From positions 188,823 through 252,822 of the forward strand of contig VXAY01002611.1 in NCBI GenBank assembly GCA_013399855.1: a stretch of 64,000 nucleotides of DNA, given 5' to 3'. Position 1 is the first letter of the stretch; every line of letters starts with the position of its first letter. The translations under genes were made by a program, and so were the position numbers. Positions 1 to 13,499 of this stretch are shown piece after piece. The notes beneath the pieces were generated by a model, which saw only the letters and a list, made by a program, of their open reading frames with translations, searched no databases and was not told where the DNA came from. This DNA is from Oxyruncus cristatus (Eukaryota > Chordata > Aves > Passeriformes > Cotingidae).

Positions 1-3000
1 CATGGAGACAAGTATAAACTAACAGAGGAAGAGAAAAAAAAATTAGAGTTCTCAGTACTTTTTTCCTGCCTTTCGTGTGTTTTGATGGTTGTATACAAAC
101 TGAGGACTGCATCACAAATAAAACCACAGCATAATGTAAGGATGTGTCAGTTCATGCATCATTTGCCCTTCTAGACTGTGCTTTTTCTCACAGTAAGATG
201 CTTTTTCAGCCACCAAAGGAGGTGAGCAGAAATCTCACGTGAGATGGAAAGACCATCACCTTCAAAATCCCAAGCTGCGTTTTATGAAATGCAAAATGAG
301 TTACACTGGATTGTAACAGAACAAAGACACACAAAAGAAAACTCAGTGTTTGCTGTTTTGGAAAATCTCATTCCCAGCTTACTGGGCTCCACTCATCTCT
401 ATCAAGGGCAGCTGGGATGTTAAAAGTCTTGGACAACTCTCTTTTAGGAAATGCATTTCTCTTATCTCTTACATCATCATCTTATCATGATCTTCCATCT
501 ACAGATCATATTGTGGAGTATCCTACAAGCAGCTATTTCAGGTACTATCCTGCATACATGCATACAGAGAAATCAAAGGGTTTGACTGGTCACACAGTGG
601 GGAATGCCAACAGCATTAGACCAAGTCACGCTTGTCCTGTTAAGGCAAATGACATGGTCACAACTCACAGATTCAACCTGAATGCTTGGCCTTCATGCCT
701 CCACAAAAATTAAGTAGTCTAGAATACACAGATGTTAAAATTCAATTATCTCAGTTTTAACTGAATCTCATATATATTCCAGTGGTATTTTGACCCTTTT
801 TATAGCTGTGGTGCATTATCAGCCATCAATACTGAGGCAATTTTTGTACGCTATTGAAAAAATTATCAGCTATTGCAATGAAACCTGGGCAAGTAAGGCA
901 GGGAAGGGTAAAAACCAGCAAAAATAGAATAAAAGAGGAGGAACAGACCTAGCTAGTACAGCTCATCACACCCTTCAAAATCCCCTTCAGACACATTTGC
1001 TCTAGGGGCTCTGAGGGTGAAAGTACTAATGCTGATTTAATAGATAGTATCTATCCACAGGATGGCAGGTACTGTTGAGTTCAAGTCATGGAGGAATAGC
1101 ATGAAATGGATGCTGCAGAAAGTCACCTGAACAGAGGAACTGTCTTGTCTTGACTAGGGTGGTAATAGAAATTCCTCAAATCACCTGTGTACTTAGAAAC
1201 ACATATGCATATTTCTCTACTCTGAGAGAAACTGAAAAAAAGAAGAACTGAAGCAATTCAAGGTGATGAACTGAAACTGTGTCCTCAGCACAGTATTTGG
1301 AGTAGTTAGCCACAGCAGCCAACGCTGTTTTCCCCCTAGAGACCGAGTCAGACCAAAAACTGACTTAAATGCCCTGATCTATGAAATAGTTTACCCTTTT
1401 CTTTCAAGTCCATTGCTTCCATGACGCTGTATCAGAACAAATAAAAATAAACAGGATCTTAGGAGAAACAAGCATTCTATCTCCTTCAATTGTATTAAGT
1501 ATGTGGGCATTACTCATAAGATATCCTCACAATTATGGCTACAAAAAGTGAGATACTCTGACAATATCTCCTAGAAATAGTCGTAATAATGAACATCCAA
1601 AAAAATATTCTGCAGATTTGATTAGAAAACTGTTATTTGCATGGCATCAGGTTTGTATTGCCGTTGTACTACCGTAGGTAAAGAACTTAAAACTACTGGA
1701 TGTTTTATTGCAAAATTTTCACCTTCCCTTTCACATATAACAAAATAAAAACAAAACCCTCCTTTCATTGCCAGTTCATGGTAGTGTGATTTTGTGAGTA
1801 TAATGTCAGCTCAGAACAAAATGGTACAGTTGCAATGAAACAGTACACTGCCGAGAAAAGCTTACTAGACAATCATAAAAGTAAAAATGGCCTCAAGTAA
1901 GCCCAAAGGAGCTTAATTTACTTAGGATTTTCTTGTTATTTAAGTGGAGAAAGACCAATTTAATAAGATGAAACTAAGGTCAGATACACATTGGTTATCT
2001 CTGAGGGGATGTTTTCAGATCAAGACTTTCTGCCTTTAGTTAATGGGGCAATCCATGGCAGGGAGACAAGTGTATTCTTCACATGGAACAAAATTAAAGA
2101 TGAAGACAGGAAAAAAGTGTTGTTTTCTCTTAAACCTGTAGCTCTCCCAGCTATCTCCTGCCATTGCCCATTCCCAGTCTAAGTGCACCAGTTGTTTTGC
2201 TCTTCCTATGTCCAGATGGGTTGTCCCATCCCACACATCATGCCTGCCACAATTACCATCACTGCCTCTCTGTTCCAGTGCCCTGCCCAGAAGCAGCCAT
2301 GGCTGGCAGGGCCAGCACTTCCAGGGACATTCAAAGAGCCTCAGCAGCCCCACATGAAAGGACACGTTCTCAGAACTCCAGCAAATTCTGACATGCCTCT
2401 GCTGAGTATGTGCAAGATGATGTTTTTCAAATCTGGCATCAGGCCAGGTGCAGGCACAGCCATGATAAGAAATCAGCCTCCTGCCAAATTTTTGGTCTCT
2501 GTTTCAAAACACTGGGGATTCTCCATTAAATGGTTGTAAGAAGCTACACAACAACATATTTCACCCTATCTCGTTTAAGCAATATGCTTCAATCATTTTT
2601 ATTTACATTAAGCTGGAAATTTAAGCTGAGGAATATGTCTAATAGAAGGGGTCAATCTATATTCAAAGTCTCCTACAACTAGACCCATTATCTCATAAGG
2701 GGAATTACTTGGGAGCTGCAAGTACCAGGAAATTCTACAAGATTTGCTTATAAATATTTTGTTAGGAAGCAGAATAGGAGTGAGTCCATCACTCAAAACC
2801 AACTATTTATATTGAAGTTGACAAAGAATTCATATTTTGTCAAAGCAGATCCCTTGGTTTTAGAGAACAACATTAGCACATGCAGCAAGTAAGACACCAA
2901 GGTACAGTGTTCCAGACCCACATAGTTAAGTGTATAACCTCTCAACAACAAATGGTGTCAAGAGGCTGGTTTAAATTCAATTTATATTTTTCTTATAGTT

Positions 3001-3062
3001 TTGAAAATTTTCAGCACAAAATTAGGTCTATATTAATGATTACCTTAAAAATTATTTAAATG

Positions 3063-3082
3063 TGTATATATATATATATATG
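3063..3082. repeat. (TA)n microsatellite
   Basis: About nine TA dinucleotides follow a GTG and end before GGGT. This is an ordinary dinucleotide repeat in AT-rich DNA. It is likely to vary in length between individuals. Confidence 0.9.
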
Positions 3083-4732
3083 GGTATCTTTCTTTGTAAA
3101 GAGGTATAATATTCTGGCTTAAATTAGATTTTTAATAGGAAAAAAAAATATAGTGGTTCAAATACTGTATTTTCATACCAAGTAGGGACAGAGGGTGTCT
3201 TTTTATATTTATAACTGTCTGTTGGTGCGTAGGAGACCAATTAAAAATAAGTAAAGACAAATCAACCTTATTTTACTGTGCATTCTCTGAAATCCTGGGC
3301 TATAAAACTATCCAATTTATAGTACTTAATTACATTTTACTCCCAAATTTTAAACTTTTGAACCATTAACCTCTTCTCTCTCTGCAGTCTCCCAACATAT
3401 AACTGTACAGCTGTGTTAATAAGAGTTAGAAGTGAATTCTGCAAACAGTCAAGCCCTTCATTTTCAGCGGCCTGAAGTACAGGCATTTCTGCTGGCAGGT
3501 TATTCCCATCCTCCCAGCATAGATGCAGGTTGCAAGTGACAGGTTATATAACCTCATGGGACACCTATTTAAGTTAATTAGTCTATTCTGCCTCTGCATA
3601 TGTTAATTCAAATAACTAAATCCAAAGCCTTAAAGCCTGCAATGCTTTACCATCTAAATGAGTCTACGACTTCTGTAATTCCATCCTCCTCTTAAGACTC
3701 TGCTTACCATCAGGCATCTGTCTGCCATTCTTTTCCAGTCCTCATTTTAGTCCATCTCTTAGTAACCAAAAACATTTATTTGCCTCATACATATGGAGTT
3801 CTTGGTTAGGCAGTGTTTTTAAGGAAATAATTCATGTTGATCCATCATGTCAGCTTTTGGCTGCCATTGCTATTGATGGCACAGTTTTCTCATTTAGGGA
3901 ATCACAGTTTACTTCACAAAAGTAAAACAGCCTCTGGGTGGCAATCCCATGCCACCTTCTACATAAACAGGTGACTTAAAAGGCAAGTTTCCTGTCTCAG
4001 GATTCGCTGTTTGTGCAGGGAAGTTCTTTCGATGCCAAGACTTGGACACAAATTTTTTGAGATGCAAGTCAATGATGTATTAAACTGAGTCACTGAAACG
4101 TGAAAAACAACTTTGTACCAATATTAGGCAGCCTTTTGGTGTTCTGGAATTGAATTTTCTAAGTACAAATGCCCTGTCTGATTTTAAATTTGTCTCACAA
4201 GCTGATAGTTCCAGAAATAAATTTGTATAAATTTGATTATAAATAGGTACTTTTGTTTTCTTTTCCATAAGCTGCTCTATGAAGCTAAACATGTTCGTTG
4301 TGCCCTACCAGGACACACAGAGTAGAAGAACCCACCTTATGTATCGTAACACTTGCTAGCATAACCTGCACATTTCACTAACCTTGCTATCTCCATTTAA
4401 TTACACACAATATCTGGATTTCTGCTTACTGCAGTACTAAGGATAAACCTAAGTACTTCTGCTTGCAGTATTTTCACCGAGGGAAACTATATTGAGCTCA
4501 CAAGGGCTATTTAGTGGCATTCACATATTTGCATGAAGACTACTTGATGAGATCCACTCGTTAGTGGGTATCTTACCACGCATATAAAGGATGGTAGTTT
4601 GCTGACAATGTCCCTTGAAGTGTTCTGTCCATAAATTTCTACAGTTGCCCTGTGTCTAGGTCATCATAAATGAATAAAATCGTGGAAGATTTTGATTTTC
4701 AAAGCTGTTTATGAAGGTATTGCTGACAAATC

Positions 4733-4746
4733 CCTCCCCCTGGTGA
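4733..4746 (-). promoter_or_regulatory. CTCF-like motif (candidate)
   Basis: Read on the minus strand, the 14-mer TCACCAGGGGGAGG matches the vertebrate CTCF core CCASYAGRKGGCRS at 12 of 14 positions; the mismatches are the first base and the C after the G run. CTCF binds such sites to form chromatin loop anchors. A motif match alone is weak evidence. It does sit at the left edge of a stretch with conserved-element character. Confidence 0.35.
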
Positions 4747-4920
4747 ATAAAGACAAGGAGGCAGGTCAGCTGGCAGCTGCATGATGCCTTTAAGGAGCTG
4801 TTGTCACATTTTTATGTATTGCACATAAAACCTGAAGCTAATTACATTGCAGTCTTAACTGCTGGGTAATGTTAATGAGGTTATTCCAGATGGGAATGTT
4901 GCACCCAACAGGTGCTCAGG
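4735..4920. other. Possible conserved noncoding element
   Basis: This stretch is less repetitive and more mixed in composition than its surroundings. It carries a CAGCTG E-box-like core at about 4776, a TAATTA homeodomain core at 4839-4844 and further TAAT/ATTA half sites up to about 4885. That mixture resembles developmental enhancers conserved across vertebrates. The call is pattern-based inference; no alignment was possible. Confidence 0.25.
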
Positions 4921-7326
4921 GCTACAGCATTGCTGTCCCAATAGTCCTTCTATTTCCAAAAAGCAGGTCTGCCTTCCCTTGCCAGTAGTCCCATTTAGGC
5001 AAAAAAGACCAGCACAGCAAACCCAGCACTGATAGAGGAGAGGAGAATAAGCTTGGACTTACCAATTGAACTAAGCCAAGATTAATTAGATTCATAATAG
5101 AAATTACTGTGAGAAGTTCAAACAGATGTAAACTGATATTCCTTCTGACAGAAGCACAGTGGACTTTTCTTTTTTCCTGGAACACACCATAATAACTTGG
5201 AAAAGTATAGGGACATTGTATATTGTCTGTTTCTGTTTTGCTACAATGCATCACCATTTTCTCTCTCTTCTGCTACTCCTCACTGTGCTCCTCCTACCTG
5301 GGAAGAGTGGGAAACAAAAGAGAAAGTAGGTTTGCCTACTTTTTTATTTTCTAACAGAGTAAATAATACTGTTAGCAAAAGTCAGAAGGGTTTAGGTTAT
5401 ACTTTCCCTAAAATCCAGGGTGTTTATTCTTTACAACCTTCGACACAGCAACAAAAATGCCACCACAGACACAAGACATCTTTAGCTACTTCCTTACTGC
5501 ATGCTGTAATCTTCCAATAACTGAGGTGCAAGGACACTTTACTTTTCAAAAAACAGACTAATAATAATTTTTATGGCAAAGCTTTAAGAGCTGCAGTGGC
5601 ACAGAGGAGTCCCTTCACTGGTCACTGCCATGCCAATGCACTTAAACTCACATCTATTGAGACAGAGTAGTGCCGTAATACAGGACAGGGATCCAAACAT
5701 ACGTAGTCAAGTTTAAAGAGCAAAGATTGATTGTACTCCAGTAGTTGTAACAATTTGCCCACAGAAATGAGCCTAGCAACTGCTTATTTTTACAGGCAGC
5801 TAAGGTTAATATTTAGAGATTTAAGTCTTATTAAGGTGCTCATTGAAAGCACCACCTCATTGGATATCATATGTTTAAGTTTGTACATGTGCACAAATAC
5901 AGAGATAAAAAGATGCATAAAAAAGTGTGGTACTAAGAAATATCTGATCACTCTATAATTTTAAATCAGAAGATGAATGAAAACTAGGGCTGAGAAGAAA
6001 TGAGAATCCCAATTTTTTCAGTGTTGGGTGTCCCTCCAACTAAGCAGTCAATCCAAATTAACAAGCTGAATGATCAGGCTTCAGGATGGGTCTTAGGAAA
6101 CAAATCTAATGGCAGGTTCTGGTCTTAAAGTCAGTATAATGCAGCCTTTGGTGGATAAACTTCAGGCACACCTTAGCCCAAAAATATTTGGTATTTTCCT
6201 TAGTATAATTGGAAGGAACTGAATTATCAAAAGCATGGTGTCACTGAACACAAGCCAGACCTTCTAGAAATGAAGGATGATCAAGATATTCCCTTGGCTT
6301 TCAAGAGCCAAGGATCACATCTGCTCTTTTGCAGACTTAGGAAATCACTCAGCTTTTCTATGCCTCAGGACATTGTCTGTAGAATGCAAATCCGACCAAT
6401 AAAATAACAAATACACATGAAGACTGAGATGTTCAGGTCATTGGGGCATCTGAGTAGACCTTTAAAAAACTCATATAATCCACTGCCTGGTGCAGTAGGA
6501 GAATGAACAGGGGACTCTGCAGTTTGACCCGTGGCAAGATATTTTTTTGTTGACTTTGGACACGCTGTACTTGTAAAGTTTAAGATCTGTTTAATCATAC
6601 AGTCAAAGACCTTTCTTACCTTCCATGTTTATGTTAGATTAACTATATATATTGAAGTAAAATCCTTCATAGTGTCAAGACTATATTGAACTGCTGAAGA
6701 GCGAAAAGGCAACAAAACAGAATCTTGGAAGAACATCTGTTTTGCACAATGTAATTTGTTAGTATATTAAGGGTTTTTTTCAGCAACATAAAACTCTGCC
6801 TTTTGGAGACCACAAGAAACTGCAAGAAAATGCCAAGAGAATATTCTAAGAGTTATCATAAATAAAGCACTTGTCATATTGCCCATAAGTGCAGAGGTCT
6901 CTCTACTTTGTTATGCTCCAGTAATGGGCATAATGGTTTTATTTGCATAAAACTCAGATCCTATTATACTGTAGCTGCTTATTCTTAAGCTCTTAAAATT
7001 ACACTGGCTTCCTGAACTATCATGTTTGGGGCTGTTTAAAAAAAAACCCAAACTACACAAACATTTGTTATCTTTTTATGAAGTGAATTATTTGCATAAT
7101 GCATTTAGACTGGGAACAAAAAAATATTTAGAGTAAAAGACATTTTTGCCTGCAGAATTGAACTCGTTTGAGTGTCTAACCAAGGAAAAAATGTATTGCT
7201 GCTGCTTAATGGACACTACCAAGAGGCAGTACAGATACCATGGTTCCCTAAATGACAGAGAATTTAAAATGAGTCACCTTCATAATATTATGTTCAGGAA
7301 AGTGATTGTTTGGAAAAAAAAATAAA

Positions 7327-7371
7327 TCTTCTTTTTTTCCCTTTTCTCTCTTTTTTTTTTCTTTTTTTCCT
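7327..7371 (+). repeat. 45-nt uninterrupted polypyrimidine tract
   Basis: Every base from 7327 to 7371 is C or T, and the tract is roughly mirror symmetric around its central T run. An A-rich stretch precedes it. Tracts of this kind can form triplex (H-DNA) structures and tend to be prone to replication slippage. Two short open frames overlapping it on the minus strand are lysine- and phenylalanine-rich artefacts of the repeat. Confidence 0.9.
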
Positions 7372-8783
7372 GAGGCAGATTTTCATGTTGTCTTATTATT
7401 AGGAGAAGAAAAAGAAAAAGGATTCTTTTATATTTCCTGCCTGCATCTACTGCCAGTGAACTCCAACCAAGCAGCATTATAGAACCCAGATGAGCAATAG
7501 CAGGAGCTGAGGCTTTTGGAATGTCCTCTGTAAGGCCTATATCACTACATTTTAAGAATATAGAAAGTATGTTATTTACTGGATATCTCAAAGCACACAT
7601 TTATTCATATAGCATAAAGAATTAGAGGCTATATATCATACTTCATTCAACTTAAGGTACTTCGAGAAGCTACCCCTCATCTTGTGTCAAGAGATGCATC
7701 TGATACAGTGAGTGGCCCATGAAATCACTGTCATCCTTTTAAACACTCACATATATTTGCAACAATTTTTTTTTAACTGTACTCCCTTCCTAGACTTTTG
7801 AAACTATAATTAGATGTATTCACTTCGAACTGTGTAGCTACTCAGCTCATAGAATAGTCCTTCATAGAGCAAGGAAATGCCTAATAAGAGGGAGAGACTG
7901 CTGTGACAACTCTTGCATATTTGCCATCCTAGACTAGTGGAACAAGTATTTGGTCAAAGATTTTTCATTCTCTTGTGATCCAGTGCTGCAGAAAGGAAGA
8001 AATCCCACTGAAGTGTTGAAACTTTACCCCTGCTCTGGTAGGGGTAACGTGGAAGATGAAAGCATATTAATGAATATACACACTACAGGTATCAGGGCAG
8101 AAATCTGATGGCTCCTCCTCTGCATAACACAGAAACCCTTCCTGTGCTCTCCAGCTCTTCAGCAGCTTCCTCAGCAAAGCTTCTTCTATGATGTACTATT
8201 TTCTGTTTGTTTGTTTTTATAAGAACTCAAAGGAAGCAGTAGATACACCATGCCTTTCTCATGAGCATTTATTTTTGACTGCCACAGTCCGAGCTAAGGC
8301 TATACCTGCCCTGTGAAAGCATTGAAACAAACCCAAAATTCAGCTGAGCAGTGGTAGAGATGCAAGGACACCACAGCTTGAATTGTCTAGAGACAACTGA
8401 ATGAAAGGTCATATATTTCAAAGCTAATGCAGTTTACTGGTTGATCTTAAAATCTTAAGGTTCTCTCAGAATCTCTGTGGAGTTATTTCAACCAGCTCAG
8501 GGCTCTTTTCCAAGTAAGGTATTCAAATAATGAAAAAAAGGATAAGAACTGCTATCACAGTAGGCACTGACATCTTGTCAAGAGCTTTGACCAGTCAGAA
8601 CAGGAAGAGAGAATTAATTGCTTTCTCACCCCTGCAGACAGATTGTGGCAGGGTGAGAGGAAGACTGGCCTGGAGAAGCATTTCTTCTGTGAGTGCCTTG
8701 AGGGTCAGAGTCACTATCACAGATGAGATAGCAGGGATACACAACACAAAAACGGAGGAAAACAATGGGCATGCTTCTTCTGT

Positions 8784-8880
8784 CCCCCCCACCCAAAACC
8801 CTCAAAACCAAAAGAAACACAAAAACACCCACCCCAAACCAAACAAACAAAACCCAAACAAATGAAACCCCAAAACAAAT
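8784..8880 (+). repeat. C/A-rich low-complexity island
   Basis: Nearly every base of the plus strand here is C or A, in units such as CCAAA, CAAAA and AAACC. It begins with a run of seven C. It is one of several such strand-asymmetric islands in the window (compare 35443-35548 and 44530-44643). Short open frames across it (rich in Pro, Lys, Asn and Thr) are not genes. Confidence 0.85.
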
Positions 8881-9928
8881 ACCAGCTTCCTGGCTTGCTT
8901 GTATCTTTTTACAGGAAAGGCAAAGTATAGTTCTGCTGGGTGAGGAATAGGGAGCAGTGTGGTAGATTATACAGCCCTTTCTGTGTAAGCAGCTGTATCC
9001 ATTACAGGGTTTCCCACCAGGAGTTCAGTAGAAGTCATTATCTCACATAACTGTGGTAGCACCTTTTGCATCATAAAAAAAACAACAGCCCACCTTATCC
9101 CTGAGCATCAATACTCACCTTTAGCTCCTACTGGTCACTGAGCTACCTGTCCTCCCTTCCCTTTACCTTCCTCTCCAGCTGGATTACATGGTGACAAATG
9201 TGCAGTTTCATTTCCTATGTTTCCATGCATGGAAAAATTCTAAGGATGAAATATTCTGTTAGAGATCACTGAGTCGTTATTTTTTATTAATTATTAAAAT
9301 GGTCCAATTTTCTCATAACCAAGCATCAAGTATTGGCCCAGCCCAAGGAACATCACAGACTCACATCCTGAACCTACTGTGTTTAGAAGCAGGAAAGAAA
9401 CCCCTAAGTTTCACAAAGCAGAGAGACTGCATAGTTCAGGTCGTAGGACTGAAACAGTCAGACACAAAGGGGTTTTAACAAGCCCAAGTACAGCCCTTTT
9501 TAGGCTTTGTTTGTTTGCTTGGTTTTAATCACAGTTTCACAACACTTTTGTGATTTAGTAGTCCAGTTTCTAAATCTTGTTGAAACTCATGCAGGCTTAT
9601 GGAATATGAACAATTTACAATACAAACTAAAACATTTGTTGTTATGTAAAGCAGATATCTATTTTCTTTTAATTGCCAAAATCATTTAAAATTAACACAC
9701 TGCTGTTTATGCTATCCAAGATCCTTAATAGTAAGCTCCTACTAATTTCCAGTTTCTGAATTTAAATTCTTGGGATTTTAAACTACGTTTTCACTAGTCT
9801 TTGAAATGCAGAGTATCAGATAACATCCTTGTAGACTATGAAACACCTTTTAGTGCAGTTCTGCTTTATGTATTTGCTGAGAGTGGAGGTAGGATTTACT
9901 GGTTTAGTCTTTTGTTTTTAGTGGTTGA

Positions 9929-10132
9929 GAATCACAGAACCAATTAGGTCAGAAAAGACCTCTGAGATCACTGAGTCCAACCTAAGACTGAACACCACCT
10001 TGCCAACTAGACCATGGCACTAAGAGCCACATCCAGTTTTTCTTTAAACACCTCCAGGGACAGTGACTCCACCACCTCCCAGGACAGCCTATGCCAATAT
10101 CTAATCATCTGTTCTGTGAAGAATGTTACACT
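9929..10132 (-). mobile_element. CR1 LINE, 5'-truncated 3' end fragment
   Basis: Read on the minus strand, this is the 3' end of an avian CR1 non-LTR retrotransposon. The element ends at 9929 with the GATTCT-type terminus, preceded by the phrase GGTTGGACTCAGTGATCTC and the region about three-codon-wide frames corresponding to CR1 'clean 3' end' consensus. The typical 'accatggcactaag' and 'cacctccaggga' blocks lie at about 10011-10060. Similarity fades after about 10132, though a decayed tail up to about 10190 is possible. CR1 copies are usually 5'-truncated on insertion, as here. It has no coding capacity. Confidence 0.93.
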
Positions 10133-11875
10133 TAAGTACCGGAAGCTTACTGGTTCCTTCTGATCTCTTGATCTTTAGATGTTTCCTCTTTATTTTTAAA
10201 ACTTGGATGTGAAAGCATTTCATACAATGCTTTTCATAAAATGCTTGGTCAAAAGCATCAAATCACACACATAAATAAACACAAAATGATTTCCTTTGTT
10301 ATTTTGAGAAAAAGACTTAATTTTTATGCAAACTCACTACAACACATACAACCTTGAAAAAATTTCATATGCTAACTTTGATTTTCATTATATGTGTCAG
10401 GTTTATATTATGTTTGCAAAGCACTGAGATTGTTTTAATTTGGTAACATCATTGATTCTCATTCAAACCATGATCCTAATATATGTTTAATCCCCAAGTC
10501 CAGTTTGCCGGCCCAGCAAACATCATTACTGTCTGAGATTGGGCTCAAGTTAGCGTATAATCAGGCATGTGTTCAGCTCAGAAACAGCAACACATAGCAG
10601 AAAACAGCAGGGAACAACTTAAAATGCCTTTCAACTGCTGTGATAGCAAGTGCTTCCCATGTATGCCAGGGCAAAGACAGATAGTGGCAGTCAAACCAAC
10701 TGGTGACAGCTAGGGAAGCTTGCGGGAAGGATGCTGAGCACCAAAAGCTTTGCTGTGAGATGGAAAACAATAAGCCTCACTGAATGCAGGAGGCTAACAC
10801 AGGAATATAGAGGCAGTCTGATGGGAAGTGTCTGGCTACACTAGCAACAAATGTCTGGTGGTGTATCGCACAAGAGTCCTCTAAATGATGCCCTGTTCTC
10901 CTCTTCATCTGGCTACAGCTTTTCCCCCAGGATAAATGGTTCTTTCTAGTTTCACTTTGGAGTCAGGCTGGGCAAACACGCTTTACAAATGGTGCGAGAC
11001 AGCAATTCCTTCTATCATCACTTTCCAAAATACAACTGGTAGTGCTGAAAGCCAGCACTGTGCACATCAATAACAGACCTTTAGTAAGAGGATAGGAATC
11101 ACCTCCCAGCAAGAGGTCTGAATAAATTTCTAACTGATTATTATTGCATCTTACTTGCCTAGAGAAAGTATTGCATAGAGAAAACCACAGAATATGTTTC
11201 CATTCTTCTTATACATAGACAGAAGTTTTATAACCCTTGAAAATGCTTCAGAAGAAAGAGTTTCTCCTTCATTGGTACCTGAATCACCAAATAAATCTAC
11301 AGTACTCACAGCCAGCTGCTGTGAATGCACCTTCCAAAGCCAGATTTATCTAACCTGTAAGGGCTGAAAGTACTGAAGGGCACAGTTAGCTGTAGCCAAT
11401 ATCCAGAGGAAAATGATGCCTGCTCTAGCATGGAGAAATCCTGGAAATAGGAAGATTTCCAAATGGTAGAAATAATGGTTTGTAATCTAAGCAAGCACAG
11501 AAAAGTGTCTTGAATAATTTAAATCAAATGTATTTAAGGATAAAACCCAAAGCCAAAATGTCATAGTGCTTAGAGACTTCATTTGCCAGCAAGTCCAGAT
11601 ATCAATTAAAAATGGCCAAGTTAAAAATCCTTTCCAGCTGGGCCTTATCGTGGAGATGCCAGCTGACCATTTAGGTGTGGCAGGACAGAGTGCTTATGGT
11701 CATGCTTTTAGGTGCTCTCTGACGAAGAGGGAAGGGAACACACTTGCTCTCAACAAGGGAAGCATGAAGACCAGATGCTGCACGAGGTAAAGGAAAACAA
11801 AACATTCACATCTCAGTCAGAAATGTCCAGTTTTTAGTTTGTAAAAAGCTTTCCCCTCTGAAAGGCTGTCTCACA

Positions 11876-11916
11876 ACATGCTCTCTTGTATTAAGTACAT
11901 GCTCTCTAAATTAAGT
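11876..11916 (+). repeat. Tandem duplication of about 20 bp (two copies)
   Basis: The unit begins ACATGCTCTCT and ends ATTAAGT. Copy 1 is 11876-11896 (21 nt) and copy 2 is 11897-11916 (20 nt). They differ by a one-base indel and a substitution or two in the middle. The copies abut exactly, which indicates local slippage duplication rather than transposition. Confidence 0.85.
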
Positions 11917-12053
11917 ACAGAAGCCTTTGGATCCTTTCACTTTAAGGACTGCTTTTAAGTGTGCCCAAAAATACCAGCTGCAGGTTATGAAACAGCAAGA
12001 CAAACTTCACACTTCTATACTTCTTTGGAAAACCAAATTATATATAGTTTGTT

Positions 12054-12067
12054 AAAAAAAAAAAAAA
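12054..12067 (+). repeat. Poly(A) run of 14
   Basis: A simple homopolymer. I see no retroposed gene upstream of it that it could be the tail of. Confidence 0.9.
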
Positions 12068-13499
12068 GGTAGAAAACATGAAGCTTTGACTACAAGATAT
12101 TTAAACACGACGGATTCGTGGTAGTATATGTTTGGACAATAATAAAAAAGTGATAATGCTTAAAATATAAGAAACAGAAAATGTTTACCTTTGCAATGAA
12201 AGAATTTCCATAAATTAAACAGATGCTTATCAAGAAAGAAAACAATTAAAATATTGGTCAAAAAATACTTTAAAGAAATATTTCAAATTATATCACTGCA
12301 TGAGACTAGAAATGCTCCTAGGAAATTTGACTTATGAGAAAGGGTCAGTATGACCATTTAAGAAAATAATCTTAAATAATTAAAAATATCCAAGGACATT
12401 TCAAAACAATAGTGTGGAATGTGGAAAAAGGGTTGCCAGTCCTTGCTCATTAGGATGCTGAACTCAAACCAGTTCTGCAGGAGGCTCAGTATTTCACTGG
12501 TGCATCAAAGTTGTTGGGGAGCAGTGGAAGGGACACCTGCAGGCCTTCCTACCTCAGCCCCGTGAAGGCCCTTGATTTTTAAGAGTATGTACTAGCAGTA
12601 TGAAAAGCAAATTCTCCTTTTGAACCATCAACGGCCTTGCCCTTATTTAAATAGGCATTTCAAATGCTTATTTTGCATCCTCTATGTTACAAAGTATTAT
12701 TACAACTTCTGGAGAGAGAGTGAACAGCACAAGTATTTTGATGGCAAATTTCAAGAACAGAATCTACTGATTCTTTAAAAACATAAAGCTCTTAATACTG
12801 AATTTGATGGATGGAAAACAAAAATCCAATTCTGAGCAACATACATATGTTTTGCAGGGTGTTATTTTACCTAACAGTGCACTTCTTGTTCACTCTCATC
12901 TGATGAAATAGTTCAGACTCCCAGTCTAAGCTCTGATAAGAGTCTAATCCTCATTAAGGACTTTTTGCCCATCAGAAGTGATGTTGATATCTAATACTTG
13001 GGGTTTTTTACCACCCCTAACTATTATGATCCTGTCTGTTTGTCTTGGTGGTATCACAAGACACACTTCTCATTAATTTCTCTGTTCACAGCACCTGGTG
13101 AAAGACCAAATATCCCAGGCACCCCCCACCCCTTGAACCATCAGGACCACAAAGGAGCACACAATTAGCAAAAAAGTTGTTGAAACAAAAAGTAATATTG
13201 AGCCCATCTTTGACAGAGCCCTACTGAAGACTAAGATTTGAGCGAGTTTTGAGTGACGTGCTGATACAAAAATACTTACAATAAACAAAATATATTGCCC
13301 CAAAGTAAGTCACAAAATTTACTGCCAAGCAATAAAGAGAGATGGAGATGTGGCAGATGGGCTCAAGTTCATTGTAACTTTAGAGAAATGCATGCCAAGA
13401 ACAAGATGTTCCTTAACTCTGATGACATTGACCATTACTGTGAAAATTCCCAGCTAGAACAAGTAATTTGTATAAAATTATTTTTCTATTTATAGTTGG

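Larger units (their letters stand above)
1..9928. other. Noncoding single-copy span, no gene seen
   Basis: I see no supportable gene here. The open frames are short (at most 111 codons), overlap one another on both strands, use low-complexity residues where they cross simple repeats, and match no protein family I know. The span is AT-rich. It contains a (TA)n run near 3065, a pure pyrimidine tract at 7327-7371, a C/A-rich island at 8784-8880, a CTCF-like site at 4733-4746 and a possible conserved stretch at about 4735-4920, each listed separately. It could be intergenic or deep intronic; the sequence alone does not decide. Confidence 0.8.

Noticed and set aside
8784..8880. Interstitial telomere-like repeat
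   Set aside because: The units are irregular CCAAA/CAAAC, not the vertebrate CCCTAA repeat.
12054..12067. Poly(A) tail of a processed pseudogene
   Set aside because: Nothing upstream reads as a gene, and no flanking target duplication is visible.
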